Shown here piece by piece: positions 43,373-53,507 of a stretch of DNA of 64,000 bases. Numbering within the stretch: position 1 is the first letter of the stretch; each line of letters opens with the position of its first letter. Origin of the DNA: Eubacteriales bacterium (GTDB taxonomy: Bacteria; Bacillota; Clostridia; Oscillospirales; CAG-382); the NCBI GenBank assembly GCA_028705495.1, contig JAQWDK010000007.1, positions 24,964 through 88,963 on the forward strand. The letters are read 5' to 3'. A program made the translations under genes and the position numbers. The notes under the pieces are model-generated. The model saw only the letters and a program-made list of their open reading frames with translations, ran no database searches and was not told the origin of the DNA.

Positions 43373-44752
43373 ATGGCACTTAAAGTCAGAGCAGAACTTG
43401 ATCCGGGTTTTGCGCCACTTTCTGTGGAGTTCGCAAAATTCGAGGCTGATGTAGCAAATGCTGGCGGCACAAAGATTGTTGTCGGAATCGAGAGAAACAA
43501 AGGACATGTTTCCGTGCATTCGATGGATATTTTCCGCGACGGGACAGGAAACGACGACAGAAACCACCGTTTTGTCGGAAGAATCATAAAATCCCTTCTT
43601 TGGATGAGAGGCGGCTTTAAAATCATAATCGCCGGTTCAGAGGAGCTTACAAAACGCATTGCCGCAGATTACAAGAACGGCGGAGCTCGTGAATTCGACG
43701 CAAACTTTATGGCGCGCGTCTATGAAAGACCTTTCGAAGTTGTAGGCGTAAGCCTTGAAAACGCACCGGTCAAAAACGAAGCATCTGAATCGTTAGGAAA
43801 ACATCTTGACGGCTGCCGTATCGGATTTGACGCAGGCGGAAGTGACCGTAAGGTTAGCGCGGTTATTGACGGCGAAGCTGTTTATTCCGAGGAAGTCGTT
43901 TGGTTCCCGAAGATTAACAGCGACCCTAAGTATCAGTATGATGGTATCCTCAGCTCAATGAAAACAGCGGCATCCCATATGCCACGCGTTGATGGAATCG
44001 GCGTTTCTTCTGCCGGTGTATATATAGACAACAGAATAATGGTCGCATCACTCTTCCTCAAGGTTTCTGATGAAGATTTCGAAAAACATGTTAAAAACAT
44101 GTACATCGATATTGCCAAAGAGTTCGGTGATGTGCCGATTGAAGTAGCGAATGACGGTGATGTTACCGCTCTTGCGGGCGCTATGGACCTCGGCGAAGGC
44201 GAAGTTTTAGGTATAGCTATGGGTACGAGCGAAGCGGGCGGTTATGTCGATGAGCATAGCAACATAATGGGCTGGCTCAACGAGCTTGCATTCGTTCCCG
44301 TTGACTACAACCTCGACTCTATGGTTGACGAGTGGTCGGGTGACTATGGCTGCGGTGTTAAGTATTTTTCACAGGACGCAGTTATAAAACTCGCACCGGC
44401 GGCAGGTATAGAGCTTGACGAAAGCTTATCACCGGCAGAAAAGCTTAAAGTTGTCCAGGAGAAGCTTGAAGAAGGCCACGAAGGCGCGAAGAAGATTTTC
44501 GAAACGATCGGTGTCTACTTCGGTTATGCGATCGCATACTATGCGCGTTTCTATAAGATTCGCCATGTTCTCATTTTGGGACGCGTTACAAGCGGAGAAG
44601 GCGGAGTCTTAATTCTCGCTAAAGCAAAAGAAGTTCTTGAAAAAGAATTCCCGGAGCTTGATAAACAGATTTGCCTCAACATCCCCGACGAGAACAGCCG
44701 CAGAGTCGGTCAATCGGTAGCAGCGGCAAGCTTACCTGAGATAAGAAAATAA
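43373..44752 (+). CDS. ROK-family protein with an N-terminal extension
   Basis: The 459-aa protein has a ROK (repressor, ORF, kinase) core from about residue 150: RIGFDAGGSDRKVSAVIDG (phosphate-binding), GIGVSSAGVYIDN, EVANDGDVTALAGA with the probable catalytic Asp, and GIAMGTSEAGGYVDEH. About 145 residues precede it (IVVGIERNKGHVSVHSM, KSLLWMRGGFKIIIAGSEEL) and look like a degenerate first ASKHA lobe. The usual ROK zinc motif (CxCGxxGCxE) is not evident. A sugar kinase acting with NagA is plausible but unproven. AAAGGAG precedes the start. Confidence 0.8.
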   Translation: MALKVRAELDPGFAPLSVEFAKFEADVANAGGTKIVVGIERNKGHVSVHSMDIFRDGTGNDDRNHRFVGRIIKSLLWMRGGFKIIIAGSEELTKRIAADYKNGGAREFDANFMARVYERPFEVVGVSLENAPVKNEASESLGKHLDGCRIGFDAGGSDRKVSAVIDGEAVYSEEVVWFPKINSDPKYQYDGILSSMKTAASHMPRVDGIGVSSAGVYIDNRIMVASLFLKVSDEDFEKHVKNMYIDIAKEFGDVPIEVANDGDVTALAGAMDLGEGEVLGIAMGTSEAGGYVDEHSNIMGWLNELAFVPVDYNLDSMVDEWSGDYGCGVKYFSQDAVIKLAPAAGIELDESLSPAEKLKVVQEKLEEGHEGAKKIFETIGVYFGYAIAYYARFYKIRHVLILGRVTSGEGGVLILAKAKEVLEKEFPELDKQICLNIPDENSRRVGQSVAAASLPEIRK

Positions 44753-44756
44753 GACA

Positions 44757-44797
44757 TAAAAATATATCTCCCCGAAACCGGGGAGATATATTTTTAT
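44757..44797. terminator. Strong, possibly bidirectional terminator
   Basis: A perfect 16-bp stem (aaaaatatatctcccc with its complement) and a 6-nt loop, with A and T runs on the two sides, lie 5 nt after the ROK stop codon. They also lie 17 nt beyond the end of the - strand 47-aa gene, so the hairpin can serve both. Confidence 0.9.
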
Positions 44798-44813
44798 GTG
44801 CCTTATTTTTATA

Positions 44814-44957
44814 TTAGTCTTTGGAGAAATACTCTTTAACCAGTACAAATGTTCCTAATAATATAACACCATAACCAATTACACTGAGATAATTTTGCAT
44901 AAAAGTAATGCCAATGCCTGCAAAAACAGCAACTGCACCAATAAAAGTTTTTTTCAT
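44814..44957 (-). CDS. 47-aa small membrane protein
   Basis: A frame of 47 codons begins with ATG at 44957 behind gagagg (7-nt spacing) and ends at 44814. The peptide starts MKKTFIGAVAVFAGIGITF and contains two hydrophobic stretches (about 4-18 and 24-40) separated by a polar MQNYLS, then a basic/acidic end (KEYFSKD). It looks like a two-helix membrane hairpin. It has its own consensus promoter and a shared terminator, which support it as a real gene. The function is unknown. Confidence 0.75.
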   Translation of the reverse strand: MKKTFIGAVAVFAGIGITFMQNYLSVIGYGVILLGTFVLVKEYFSKD

Positions 44958-45019
44958 TAGGTTACCTCTCTAAGATACAAAAAAGTAAATAGGGTATTTT
45001 TGTTATGTTTCTTATCTTA

Positions 45020-45048
45020 ATTATAACAGTTATTTTCTAAAATATCAA
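45020..45048 (-). promoter_or_regulatory. Sigma-A promoter of the 47-aa membrane protein gene
   Basis: On the - strand TTGATA (45043-45048), a 17-nt spacer and a perfect TATAAT (45020-45025) give a leader of about 55 nt. The rest of 44958-45202 is AT-rich and shows only the upstream region of the DMT transporter. Confidence 0.75.
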
Positions 45049-45202
45049 CAGTAAATCCTAAAAATGTATTTTACTCGCAAGACCTCGCTCCGCACAAACG
45101 AAAATTTACAATAAAATGGTTGTATTTTTTCCCTATATACATTATCATATTTATTCGGGTATAATATTAATGATACTCATCGATATAAACAAAAGGATCT
45201 TT

Positions 45203-46135
45203 ATGAAACTAAAAACCAATCTTGTATATCATATCATGCTTTTCGCGGCTGCCTTGATTTGGGGCAGTTCATTTGTCGTTGTTAAAAGCGCAGTTGGAGC
45301 CATACCGCCCAATCTTATGATATTTATCAGATTTTCGATTTCTTGTGTGATAATTTCTTTGATATTTATAAAGCAGTTCAGCGATTTTCACCTTACAACC
45401 CTTTGGAGGGGTATGATTTGCGGTGTATTTTTGTTCCTCGGGTATATGCTTCAAACAATCGGCATCATCAACACAACACCGGGCAAAAATGCGTTCTTAA
45501 CTGCGATTTACGTCGTTATCGTGCCATTTTTGTTTTGGGCAATCGGCAAGATGAAACCCGATATCTACAATATCTCATCCGCCGTACTCTGCCTTGCAGG
45601 AATAGGATTTATCGCACTTGACGGAGGTTTTGCCGCTGTCAATATCGGGGATATACTGACAATTATCAGCGGCTTTGCTTTTGCAGCTCACATAGTTGTA
45701 GTCGCTATTTTTGCAAAGGACGAAAACCCTATTTTAATTACAATTATACAGTTCGGTACAGTTGCACTATGTGCTGGGTTGATGTCGATTTTCACAGAGC
45801 AGCTGCCATCAAGTGAAATAATCGATTTAAGGCTAATTCTCGATCTCGGTTATCTTGTTGTGTTCGCAACAGCTTTAGCGCTGCTTATGCAAACGGTCGG
45901 TCAAGCTTATGTCAATCCCTCCACAGCTTCGCTTATTATCAGCCTTGAAGCGGTGTTCGGTGTTCTGACATCGGTTATATTCGGTTACGAAAAGCTCAAT
46001 GCAAGGATGATAATAGGTTTTGCACTGGTGTTTGCCGCTGTCGTCCTCTCTGAAACAAAGCTAAAATTTCTTTACAAAGACCGAGAAAACCGTTATAATA
46101 GAGATATAAAAAGTGGAGTGAAAACCGAAAAATGA
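45203..46135 (+). CDS. EamA/DMT-family transporter
   Basis: The 310-aa protein has ten hydrophobic segments in two EamA repeats (first: FAAALIWGSSFVVVKSAVGAIPPNLMIFIRF; second from about residue 155). DMT members export amino acids or metabolites; the substrate is unknown. ATG at 45203 has AAAGGAT 5 nt upstream; the longer frame adds 29 residues without a site. It overlaps prmA by 4 nt. Confidence 0.88.
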   Translation: MKLKTNLVYHIMLFAAALIWGSSFVVVKSAVGAIPPNLMIFIRFSISCVIISLIFIKQFSDFHLTTLWRGMICGVFLFLGYMLQTIGIINTTPGKNAFLTAIYVVIVPFLFWAIGKMKPDIYNISSAVLCLAGIGFIALDGGFAAVNIGDILTIISGFAFAAHIVVVAIFAKDENPILITIIQFGTVALCAGLMSIFTEQLPSSEIIDLRLILDLGYLVVFATALALLMQTVGQAYVNPSTASLIISLEAVFGVLTSVIFGYEKLNARMIIGFALVFAAVVLSETKLKFLYKDRENRYNRDIKSGVKTEK

Positions 46136-47097
46136 TTTGGAATGAATTTCTGATAAAAACGAATTCCGCCGGAGCGGCAGTTCTTGAAGAAAGACTGTCG
46201 GCAATCGGCATTGTTGGGCTAGCGACGGAGGACCCTTCGGAACTCAGAGAAGTTCTCGAAAGGCGCGAAGTTCCTTGGGATTATGTTGATGAATCCCTTC
46301 TTGCGGAAGGTGAAAGCAAGCTGACTTTCTATCTTTCCGACAGCGCCGCAGACAAAGAAATGGCAAAACAAGCCTGTGAGGTGCTTGATGAGTTGAGAAG
46401 CTCAGGTGAAGATTTTGGTCTATTGTCCCTTGAGGAACAAAGAATAGACGATGAGGACTGGGCGGACAACTGGAAACAGTATTTTAAGCCGCTTGAGATC
46501 GGAAAAAGACTAGTTATAAAACCATCTTGGGAACAGTACGAACCGAAAAATGGACAGATTGTGCTTGAACTTGACCCGGCTTCGTCCTTTGGGACCGGTC
46601 AGCACGAAACCACTACCCTTTGCCTTGAGATGATGGAAAAAGAGCTGGAGAAGAAGGCCGACAAGAATATAAAACTGCTTGATATGGGATGCGGCAGCGG
46701 TATTCTCGGAATTGCAGGACTGCTTTTCGGTGCTGAGAAGGCGGTTGCGGTCGATATCGACGAGAACGCCGTACATACATCGCTTGAGAATGCGGACAAA
46801 AACGGCGTTTCCGACAAGTATACAGCCTATTCCGGCGATGTCCTTGCAAGTAAGTATCTGAGAGTTAAGCTCGGTAAAGAGAAATACGATTTAATTCTTG
46901 CGAATATTGTCGCTGATGTGCTTGCGGAGATGTCGGGTATACTGCTTGAGCTTGCGACGCCCGGAGCGCTGATAATCTGCTCTGGAATAATCGCACCAAA
47001 AGCGCATATTGTTTCCGATGCGTTTAGAGCAAAAGGTGCAGCGGTCGAATTTGAAGTCGAGAAAAACGATTGGGTTGCTCTTGGAATAAGGAAATGA
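46132..47097 (+). CDS. prmA: Ribosomal protein L11 methyltransferase
   Basis: PrmA trimethylates ribosomal protein uL11 with S-adenosylmethionine. The 321-aa enzyme has an N-terminal ferredoxin-like domain ending in DEDWADNWKQYFKP, then LDPASSFGTGQHETTTLCL, the SAM motif LDMGCGSGILGIAGLLFGAEKAVAVDID and the catalytic-site NIVADVL. The start overlaps the DMT stop and the end overlaps comF (ATGA in both cases). Confidence 0.95.
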   Translation: MIWNEFLIKTNSAGAAVLEERLSAIGIVGLATEDPSELREVLERREVPWDYVDESLLAEGESKLTFYLSDSAADKEMAKQACEVLDELRSSGEDFGLLSLEEQRIDDEDWADNWKQYFKPLEIGKRLVIKPSWEQYEPKNGQIVLELDPASSFGTGQHETTTLCLEMMEKELEKKADKNIKLLDMGCGSGILGIAGLLFGAEKAVAVDIDENAVHTSLENADKNGVSDKYTAYSGDVLASKYLRVKLGKEKYDLILANIVADVLAEMSGILLELATPGALIICSGIIAPKAHIVSDAFRAKGAAVEFEVEKNDWVALGIRK

Positions 47098-47828
47098 AAA
47101 GGTTCTTACATGGCATTTACAAGGGGTTTTTCCCCGAAAAATGCATACTTTGCGGCGAGGTTACAAACAGCGACGCTCCTTTTTGCCGTGACTGTTATAT
47201 TTATTGGACAGACATGCCCGAGGACGACTGCGTAACTTGCGGCAGCAAAGCGAGAGAATGCGACTGCACTTCGATCGAGTACGCCGACAGGGTTGTATTC
47301 GCCTTCTGGTACGGCAATGAACCTCTGCGCAGTCTTATTTACAAGCTGAAGAACAGGCCATGTAAGAAAACCGCGAAGTTTTTTGCAGAAATTCTCGCTT
47401 CCGAAGTAAAGGTAAGGCTTTCCGGCAAGCGTGGAGGACTTCCTTTTGATGCAGTCACCTATGTACCGCGCTCGAAAAAAGCGGTGACAAGGCGAGGGCA
47501 TGACCAAGCGAAAATGCTTGCGGAAGAGGTTGCGAAGCATTTAGGGGTTCCATGCGTCAGACTGCTTGAGCGCACCCATGGAGCACTACCTCAGAAAACG
47601 CTGAAAATGACACTTAGACTGGTGAACACAAGGGGTGTTTTCTCCTCGAGAAAAGAATGTGCTTTATACAAAAGGGTACTACTTGTGGACGACGTTACAA
47701 CAACGGGAGCAACTGTGAGCGCAGCAGCTCGTGCGCTGAAACAGGGCGGGATAAAGGTTGTTTTCTGCGGAGCGGTCGCAAAAACCAACAAAAGTTATAT
47801 ACATATTTCGAATTTTAACAAAGTGTAA
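47094..47828 (+). CDS. comF: ComF-family phosphoribosyltransferase-like protein
   Basis: The 244-aa protein begins with a zinc-finger-like domain (CILCGEV ... CRDC ... CVTCGSKARECDC). It ends with a type I PRTase domain with the PRPP loop VLLVDDVTTTGATVSAAARALK. ComF acts in DNA uptake during natural transformation in Bacillus and Haemophilus, though many carriers are not known to be competent. ATG at 47094 overlaps the prmA stop. Confidence 0.92.
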   Translation: MKRFLHGIYKGFFPEKCILCGEVTNSDAPFCRDCYIYWTDMPEDDCVTCGSKARECDCTSIEYADRVVFAFWYGNEPLRSLIYKLKNRPCKKTAKFFAEILASEVKVRLSGKRGGLPFDAVTYVPRSKKAVTRRGHDQAKMLAEEVAKHLGVPCVRLLERTHGALPQKTLKMTLRLVNTRGVFSSRKECALYKRVLLVDDVTTTGATVSAAARALKQGGIKVVFCGAVAKTNKSYIHISNFNKV

Positions 47829-47854
47829 AAAACGTAAAATAAGCGATTTGCATC

Positions 47855-47883
47855 TTGCACCCCGGGATATGTTGTGGTATAAT
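47855..47883 (+). promoter_or_regulatory. Promoter of the pyrimidine operon
   Basis: TTGCAC (47855-47860), a 17-nt spacer and TATAAT (47878-47883) put the transcription start near 47889-47891, only about 13 nt before a terminator hairpin. Confidence 0.75.
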
Positions 47884-47902
47884 ATTTTAGATAAGTTCGA
47901 GG

Positions 47903-47937
47903 AAGTCTGAAAAAGTTTAGCTTTTTCAGACTTTTTA
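47903..47937 (+). terminator. Promoter-proximal attenuator of the pyr operon
   Basis: A perfect 13-bp stem (47903-47915 with 47921-47933), a 5-nt loop and a T run lie between the pyr promoter and pyrC. No leader peptide and no room for a PyrR-type anti-antiterminator exist upstream of it in the transcript. Relief must come from something else, such as start-site slippage or a stalled polymerase (inference). Confidence 0.8.
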
Positions 47938-47957
47938 TAAGAAAGGCGGGGTAACGG

Positions 47958-49235
47958 ATGGTTTTCAAGGATGTAAAAGATTACACAAACGGTCGTTTAA
48001 AGCCTTGTGGGATATTTGTTTCTGATAACGGGATCGCTACTATTTCAGAAGCAAGCGGAGCTAAATTGTTTGAATTTTCTCTTAACAGTGATATCGGTGT
48101 TCCCTTTTTTGACAACACCGCTGAATTAATAATTATACCGGGTTTTTCAGATGTTCATGTTCATCTGAGAGAACCCGGTTTTTCTTATAAGGAGACAATC
48201 GTATCCGGCACATTAGCTGCAGCATCAGCCGGGTATACCGCCCTTTGCACTATGCCAAACCTGAATCCTGTGCCGGACAGCTTAGAAACATTGGAAGAAC
48301 AGCTTGAGCTCATAAGGCGAAACGCGATTGTTACGGTTTTGCCGTTTGGAGCAATCACCAAGGGGCAAAAAGGCATAGAACTATCTGACATGGAAGAGAT
48401 GGCGGATAGTGTTATCGGTTTTTCCGATGACGGCAAAGGCGTTCAAAATGATGAGCTGATGTTGGAGGCTATGAAGATAGCCAAAAGGCTCGGTAAACCT
48501 ATTGCTGCTCACTGCGAGGATGAGAGCTTGCTCCACGGCGGTGTAATACATGACGGAGTATATTCGAAAAAGCATGGTATACCCGGGATATCTTCGGAGA
48601 GCGAATTTATGGCAATAAAGCGCGACCTTGCGCTGGTGGAGAAAACAGGTTGTGCATTCCATGTATGCCATATTTCAGCTGCAGAGAGCGTGGAGCTTAT
48701 CAGGCAGGCAAAAGCTCGAGGCCTTCCGGTGTCATGTGAAACCGCACCCCATTATTTAACTTTATGCGACGAGGACCTTCTGGACGAGGGCAAGTTCAAG
48801 ATGAATCCGCCGATTCGCTCAGAGCGTGACAGGGATGCACTTCTTGAAGGAATTTGCGACGGTACAATAGATGTAATTGCCACAGACCACGCACCCCACT
48901 CCGCTGATGAGAAATCCCGAGGACTAAGGGGGAGTGCGATGGGCATTACGGGGCTTGAATGCGCGTTTCCGGTTCTATATACAAGCCTTGTTAAAAAGAA
49001 AATCATCAGCCTTGAAAAGCTGATTTCACTCATGAGCACAGCGCCTGACACGCTGTTCGGTATAAGAAAAACGAAGGACTTCGCGGTGATCGATTTAGCC
49101 GCTAAATATAGTATCAACCCCGACGGCTTCCACTCAAAGGGACATGCCACGCCCTTTGCTGGCTGGGAAGTGTCTGGACGGAATCTAATGACTGTAAAGG
49201 ACGGTAAGGAAATATGGCGATTGACAGGAAAATAG
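47958..49235 (+). CDS. pyrC: Dihydroorotase
   Basis: Class I dihydroorotase cyclises carbamoyl aspartate. The 425-aa amidohydrolase has the metal motif DVHVHLREPGFSYKET, the TALCTMPNLNPVPD segment, HCEDESLL, HVCHISAAESVELI, ETAPHYLTL and the catalytic Asp in ATDHAPHSADEK. AAAGGCGGGG precedes the ATG. It is the first gene of the UMP operon and overlaps carA by 22 nt. Confidence 0.96.
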   Translation: MVFKDVKDYTNGRLKPCGIFVSDNGIATISEASGAKLFEFSLNSDIGVPFFDNTAELIIIPGFSDVHVHLREPGFSYKETIVSGTLAAASAGYTALCTMPNLNPVPDSLETLEEQLELIRRNAIVTVLPFGAITKGQKGIELSDMEEMADSVIGFSDDGKGVQNDELMLEAMKIAKRLGKPIAAHCEDESLLHGGVIHDGVYSKKHGIPGISSESEFMAIKRDLALVEKTGCAFHVCHISAAESVELIRQAKARGLPVSCETAPHYLTLCDEDLLDEGKFKMNPPIRSERDRDALLEGICDGTIDVIATDHAPHSADEKSRGLRGSAMGITGLECAFPVLYTSLVKKKIISLEKLISLMSTAPDTLFGIRKTKDFAVIDLAAKYSINPDGFHSKGHATPFAGWEVSGRNLMTVKDGKEIWRLTGK

Positions 49236-50311
49236 TCCTTGAGAACGGAAGCGAGTTTTACGGAACGGGCTTTGGCGCGAAAAAGGATGCGATTAACGAG
49301 ATTGTCTTCAGCACATCGATGGTAGGGTATCAAGAGCTTGTAAGTGATTTGTCTTGCATCGACCAAATGGTGGTGATGACTTATCCGCTCATAGGCAACT
49401 ACGGTATAACGGACGACGATTTTGAGTCTAAGGTCCCGATGATGGGCGGGCTCGTTGTCAGAGAATACAACGATTCACCTTCAAATTTCAGATACACAAA
49501 AACCCTCTCCGAGATACTCGAAGAAAACGGAATTCCGGGAATTTCCGGTGTTGATACAAGGATGATTACAAGGATGATCCGAAACGAGGGAAGTCAGAAG
49601 GTTATGATCACCTCACCCGAAACTCCGATTGAGGATGCGCTTGCCGCAATGAAGGCGTATTCGATTCCGACAAACGCAGTCGCAAGAGCCAGCTGCCGTA
49701 AAAAATGGTATTCAAGAACCGCAAATCCTAAGTACAATGTTGTCGCGGTTGACTGCGGAATAAAACTGAGCATAGTCCGCTGCCTTAACGAATACGGTTG
49801 CAATGTCACAGTTGTACCTTACAATACGGCTGCGGAGGAGATTCTGACTCTCTCGCCAGACGGAGTGCTTATATCAAACGGCCCGGGCAGCCCTAAAGAT
49901 GTTCCAGAGGTTGTGGAACTTGTCAAAAAGCTGCGCGGAGAACTTCCGATTTTCGGTATCAGTCTCGGACATCTGATTATCGCTCTCGCTTATGGTGCAG
50001 AGGCGGAGAAGATGAAGTTTGGACACCACGGCGGAAACCATCCTGTCAAAAACCTTATGACAAATAAAATAGAGATAACAAGCCAAGGGCACAGCTATGT
50101 GATAAAACCCGAAAGCATTGAAAAAACCGGGCTTAAGATAACTCATATAAATCTGCTTGACGGCACCATAGAAGGCGCTGAATGTGAGTGTGATCATGTT
50201 TTTGGTGTGCAGTACAATCCGGAAAGCGCGCCCGGACCTCAGGACAGCGAATATATATTTGGAAAATTCATTGGAAACATTCAGAGAAGGGAGTCTCTTA
50301 TAAATGCCTAA
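49214..50311 (+). CDS. carA: Carbamoyl-phosphate synthase small subunit with a degenerate glutaminase site
   Basis: The 365-aa protein aligns over its full length with CarA (N-terminal [17 protein letters not shown] motif SNGPGSP, C-terminal amidotransferase). The nucleophile of the FGICLGHQ motif is Ser250 (FGISLGHL), the catalytic His of VQYHPE is Asn335 (VQYNPE), the glutamine-binding Gln is Leu254, and the QNHG motif reads QGHS. Glu337 is kept. These coordinated losses argue for a subunit that no longer hydrolyses glutamine and for use of free ammonia, as in animal CPS1. The frame is intact and the gene is embedded in the operon. AAGGA precedes ATG 49214. Confidence 0.93.
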   Translation: MAIDRKIVLENGSEFYGTGFGAKKDAINEIVFSTSMVGYQELVSDLSCIDQMVVMTYPLIGNYGITDDDFESKVPMMGGLVVREYNDSPSNFRYTKTLSEILEENGIPGISGVDTRMITRMIRNEGSQKVMITSPETPIEDALAAMKAYSIPTNAVARASCRKKWYSRTANPKYNVVAVDCGIKLSIVRCLNEYGCNVTVVPYNTAAEEILTLSPDGVLISNGPGSPKDVPEVVELVKKLRGELPIFGISLGHLIIALAYGAEAEKMKFGHHGGNHPVKNLMTNKIEITSQGHSYVIKPESIEKTGLKITHINLLDGTIEGAECECDHVFGVQYNPESAPGPQDSEYIFGKFIGNIQRRESLINA

Positions 50312-53300
50312 ACGCACCGACTTAAAAAAGCTGCTTGTAATAGGATCCGGACCGATTGTCATCGGACAAGCCGCAGAATTTGATTATGCCGGAACACAAG
50401 CTTGCCTTGCACTGCGTGAGGAAGGTTATGAGGTTGTTCTTGTCAACTCAAACCCGGCTACAATTATGACCGACACAGAAATTGCCGATAAGGTTTATAT
50501 GGAACCTCTAACTCTTGAATATGTGGCAAAAATACTCAGATATGAACGCCCCGATGCGATTGTTTCAAGCTTAGGTGGACAGACGGGACTTAACCTCGCT
50601 ATGCAGCTTGAGAAAAAGGGTGTTCTAAGCGAATGTCAGGCTGAAATACTCGGTACTTCATTTGAAAGCATTGAGAGGGCTGAGGATAGGGAGCTGTTCA
50701 AGGCACTTTGCGAAAAAATCGGTGAGCCTGTTCTTCCTTCGATTATCGCACACAATATAGAAGAAGGTGAAGCAGCGGCTGAAAAAATCGGCTATCCGGT
50801 AATACTCAGACCTGCATTCACACTCGGTGGAACAGGTGGCGGCTTTGCCGAAAATGTGGCTGAGCTTCGCACAGTGATGAAAAACGCACTTAAGCTCTCT
50901 CCTTTGCGCCAGGTTCTTGTTGAAAAGAGCATAAAGGGCTACAAGGAGATTGAATATGAGGTTATCAGAGACAAAAACGATACCGCAATCACAATCTGCA
51001 GTATGGAAAACATCGACCCCGTCGGTGTTCACACAGGTGATAGCATTGTTGTCGCGCCGAGCCAAACGCTAACAAACAAAGAATACCAGCTACTGCGTGA
51101 TGCAGCACTCCGCATTATTCGCGAGCTGAAAATTGAGGGCGGCTGCAATGTTCAGTTTGCGCTTGACCCCTACTCGTTTAACTACTATGTTATCGAAGTA
51201 AACCCCCGTGTTTCCCGTTCATCTGCTCTTGCTTCAAAGGCGAGCGGTTACCCGATAGCCAGGGTTTCTGCGAAAATCGCCATAGGAATGACACTTGACG
51301 AGATAATGCTTGCAAATACACCCGCATCATTTGAACCGACACTTGACTATGTTGTAACAAAAGTTGCTCGCTTCCCCTTTGATAAATTCGCGAGTGCATC
51401 AAATAAACTCTCCACCCAGATGAAGGCGACGGGTGAGGTTATGGCAATCGGTAGAACATTTGAAGAGAGTCTCCTCAAATCAATTCGCTCCCTTGAAACA
51501 GGAGTATGCCATATCAAACTTGCAAAGTTCGACTCAATGACCGAATCAGAGCTGCTCACGTATATCGGCGACTGCACAGACGATAGAATATACGCCATCG
51601 CACAACTTTTTAGGCTTGGAACCGACATAGGTCTTATGCAGAATAAAACCAAAATCGACCTGTTCTTCCTTGAAAAAATAAAGAACATCGTCGACTTCGA
51701 AAAGACAGTCAGCGAGAATCCGCTTGATAAAGCAACACTTTTCAAAGCTAAACGCATGGGATTTTCAGATAAATACCTTTCTAAAGTATGGAACATACCG
51801 GAAAAGAAGCTGTATGAGATGAGGGTTTCAAACAATATAAAACCCGTCTACAAGATGATTGACACCTGCGCGGGTGAATTTGACAGCTATGTTCCCTATT
51901 TCTACTCAACTTATGAGACTGAAAACGAGGTAATTGTTCAGAACAAGAAGAAAATAATCGTCCTCGGTTCCGGACCAATAAGAATCGGCCAGGGAGTTGA
52001 GTTTGACTATTCTACCGTCCATACAATCTGGGCGATTCGCAGTGCCGGATATGAGGCGATAATAATAAACAATAACCCCGAAACCGTTTCTACCGACTAC
52101 ACCACAAGCGACAAACTCTATTTTGAACCATTGACGGTTGAGGATGTTATGAACATAATCGACCTTGAAAAACCTGACGGCGTTATCGTATCACTCGGCG
52201 GTCAGACGGCGATTAACCTTGCGAAACCGCTCCACGACAGGGGCGTTAAGATAATTGGTACTGATGTCGCAGCTATTGAAAACGCAGAAAACCGTGACTG
52301 CTTCGAGAAAATACTCGAAAAGCTCCAGATACCACAACCCCGTGGAATGGCGGTTACAAATATCGAAGACGGCGTTAAGGTTGCAAATGAGATTGGTTAT
52401 CCTGTGCTTGTTAGACCAAGTTATGTTCTTGGCGGCAGAGCGATGCAGATTGTCTCAAACGAGATCTCACTTCGCAAATACCTCAAGAGCGCGGTTGAGG
52501 TTGATGTCGACCAACCCGTGCTTGTCGACAAGTACATCATCGGCAAAGAGCTTGAAGTTGATGCTATTTGTGACGGCAAGGATGTTTTTGTCCCCGGCAT
52601 AATGGAGCATGTAGAGAAGACGGGCATACACAGCGGCGACAGTATCAGCGTTTATCCGACCTTCAGCGTCAGCGACGAGGTTAAGGCGAAGATTATAGAC
52701 TGCACCGTTAAGCTCGGCATCGGTATCGGAATTATAGGTCTTTTTAATATACAGTTCATCGTTGACAAAAACGATAATGTTTTTGTAATTGAAGTCAACC
52801 CACGCTCATCCCGAACAGTTCCGTTCCTCTCGAAAGCGACTGGTTATTCCATGGCTGAGATTGCGACTAATGTAATGCTTGGAAAGAGCTTGAAGGAACA
52901 GGGATTTGATAAGGTTTACCCTGCGGAAAAGAAACGCTGGTATGTAAAAGCCCCTGCGTTCTCGTTCTCGAAGCTTGGCGGGCTTGATGTTTATCTGTCC
53001 CCTGAAATGAAGTCAACAGGTGAGGCTATCGGCTATGACAGCAAGCTCACAAGAGCGCTCTACAAAGCACTTCAGTCCTCGGGCATGAATGTATCAAACT
53101 ACGGAACGATTTTTGTCACGATTGCCGACGGTGACAAAGAAGAAGCGCTTCCGCTGATTCGCCGCTTTTACAACCTTGGTTTCAACATCGAAGCTACAAG
53201 CGGAACGGCTGAATTCCTTAAGGAACATGGCATAAAAACAAGGACGAAAAAGAAAATCAGCGAAGGAAGCGATGAAATACTTGACTCCTTGCGCCGCGGT

Positions 53301-53486
53301 CATGTAAACTATGTTATCAACACAAGGGACTACGAGTCCGGCGGAGCGGAGAGTGACGGTTATGAGATTCGCCGCTGTGCGGTTGAAAACAATGTCACGC
53401 TTTTCACAGCGCTTGACACAGTCAGGGTACTCCTTGATGTGCTTGAGGAAATTACGCTCTGTATCTCTACGATTGACTCGGAATAA
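50304..53486 (+). CDS. carB: Carbamoyl-phosphate synthase large subunit
   Basis: CarB makes carbamoyl phosphate from bicarbonate, ammonia and 2 ATP. The 1060-aa protein has two ATP-grasp halves: [20 protein letters not shown] and [17 protein letters not shown] in the first, and [20 protein letters not shown] and [15 protein letters not shown] in the second. [16 protein letters not shown] and [16 protein letters not shown] are present, and a C-terminal MGS-like allosteric domain starts near residue 930. Both halves look catalytically intact. It overlaps carA by 8 nt. Confidence 0.97.
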   Translation: MPKRTDLKKLLVIGSGPIVIGQAAEFDYAGTQACLALREEGYEVVLVNSNPATIMTDTEIADKVYMEPLTLEYVAKILRYERPDAIVSSLGGQTGLNLAMQLEKKGVLSECQAEILGTSFESIERAEDRELFKALCEKIGEPVLPSIIAHNIEEGEAAAEKIGYPVILRPAFTLGGTGGGFAENVAELRTVMKNALKLSPLRQVLVEKSIKGYKEIEYEVIRDKNDTAITICSMENIDPVGVHTGDSIVVAPSQTLTNKEYQLLRDAALRIIRELKIEGGCNVQFALDPYSFNYYVIEVNPRVSRSSALASKASGYPIARVSAKIAIGMTLDEIMLANTPASFEPTLDYVVTKVARFPFDKFASASNKLSTQMKATGEVMAIGRTFEESLLKSIRSLETGVCHIKLAKFDSMTESELLTYIGDCTDDRIYAIAQLFRLGTDIGLMQNKTKIDLFFLEKIKNIVDFEKTVSENPLDKATLFKAKRMGFSDKYLSKVWNIPEKKLYEMRVSNNIKPVYKMIDTCAGEFDSYVPYFYSTYETENEVIVQNKKKIIVLGSGPIRIGQGVEFDYSTVHTIWAIRSAGYEAIIINNNPETVSTDYTTSDKLYFEPLTVEDVMNIIDLEKPDGVIVSLGGQTAINLAKPLHDRGVKIIGTDVAAIENAENRDCFEKILEKLQIPQPRGMAVTNIEDGVKVANEIGYPVLVRPSYVLGGRAMQIVSNEISLRKYLKSAVEVDVDQPVLVDKYIIGKELEVDAICDGKDVFVPGIMEHVEKTGIHSGDSISVYPTFSVSDEVKAKIIDCTVKLGIGIGIIGLFNIQFIVDKNDNVFVIEVNPRSSRTVPFLSKATGYSMAEIATNVMLGKSLKEQGFDKVYPAEKKRWYVKAPAFSFSKLGGLDVYLSPEMKSTGEAIGYDSKLTRALYKALQSSGMNVSNYGTIFVTIADGDKEEALPLIRRFYNLGFNIEATSGTAEFLKEHGIKTRTKKKISEGSDEILDSLRRGHVNYVINTRDYESGGAESDGYEIRRCAVENNVTLFTALDTVRVLLDVLEEITLCISTIDSE

Positions 53487-53507
53487 TATCTGAAAGGTAT
53501 TTTTATA

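Noticed and set aside
49961..50218. Sequencing errors as the cause of the CarA substitutions
   Set aside because: Several independent active-site positions are changed while the frame and the rest of the protein are intact, which random errors would not produce.
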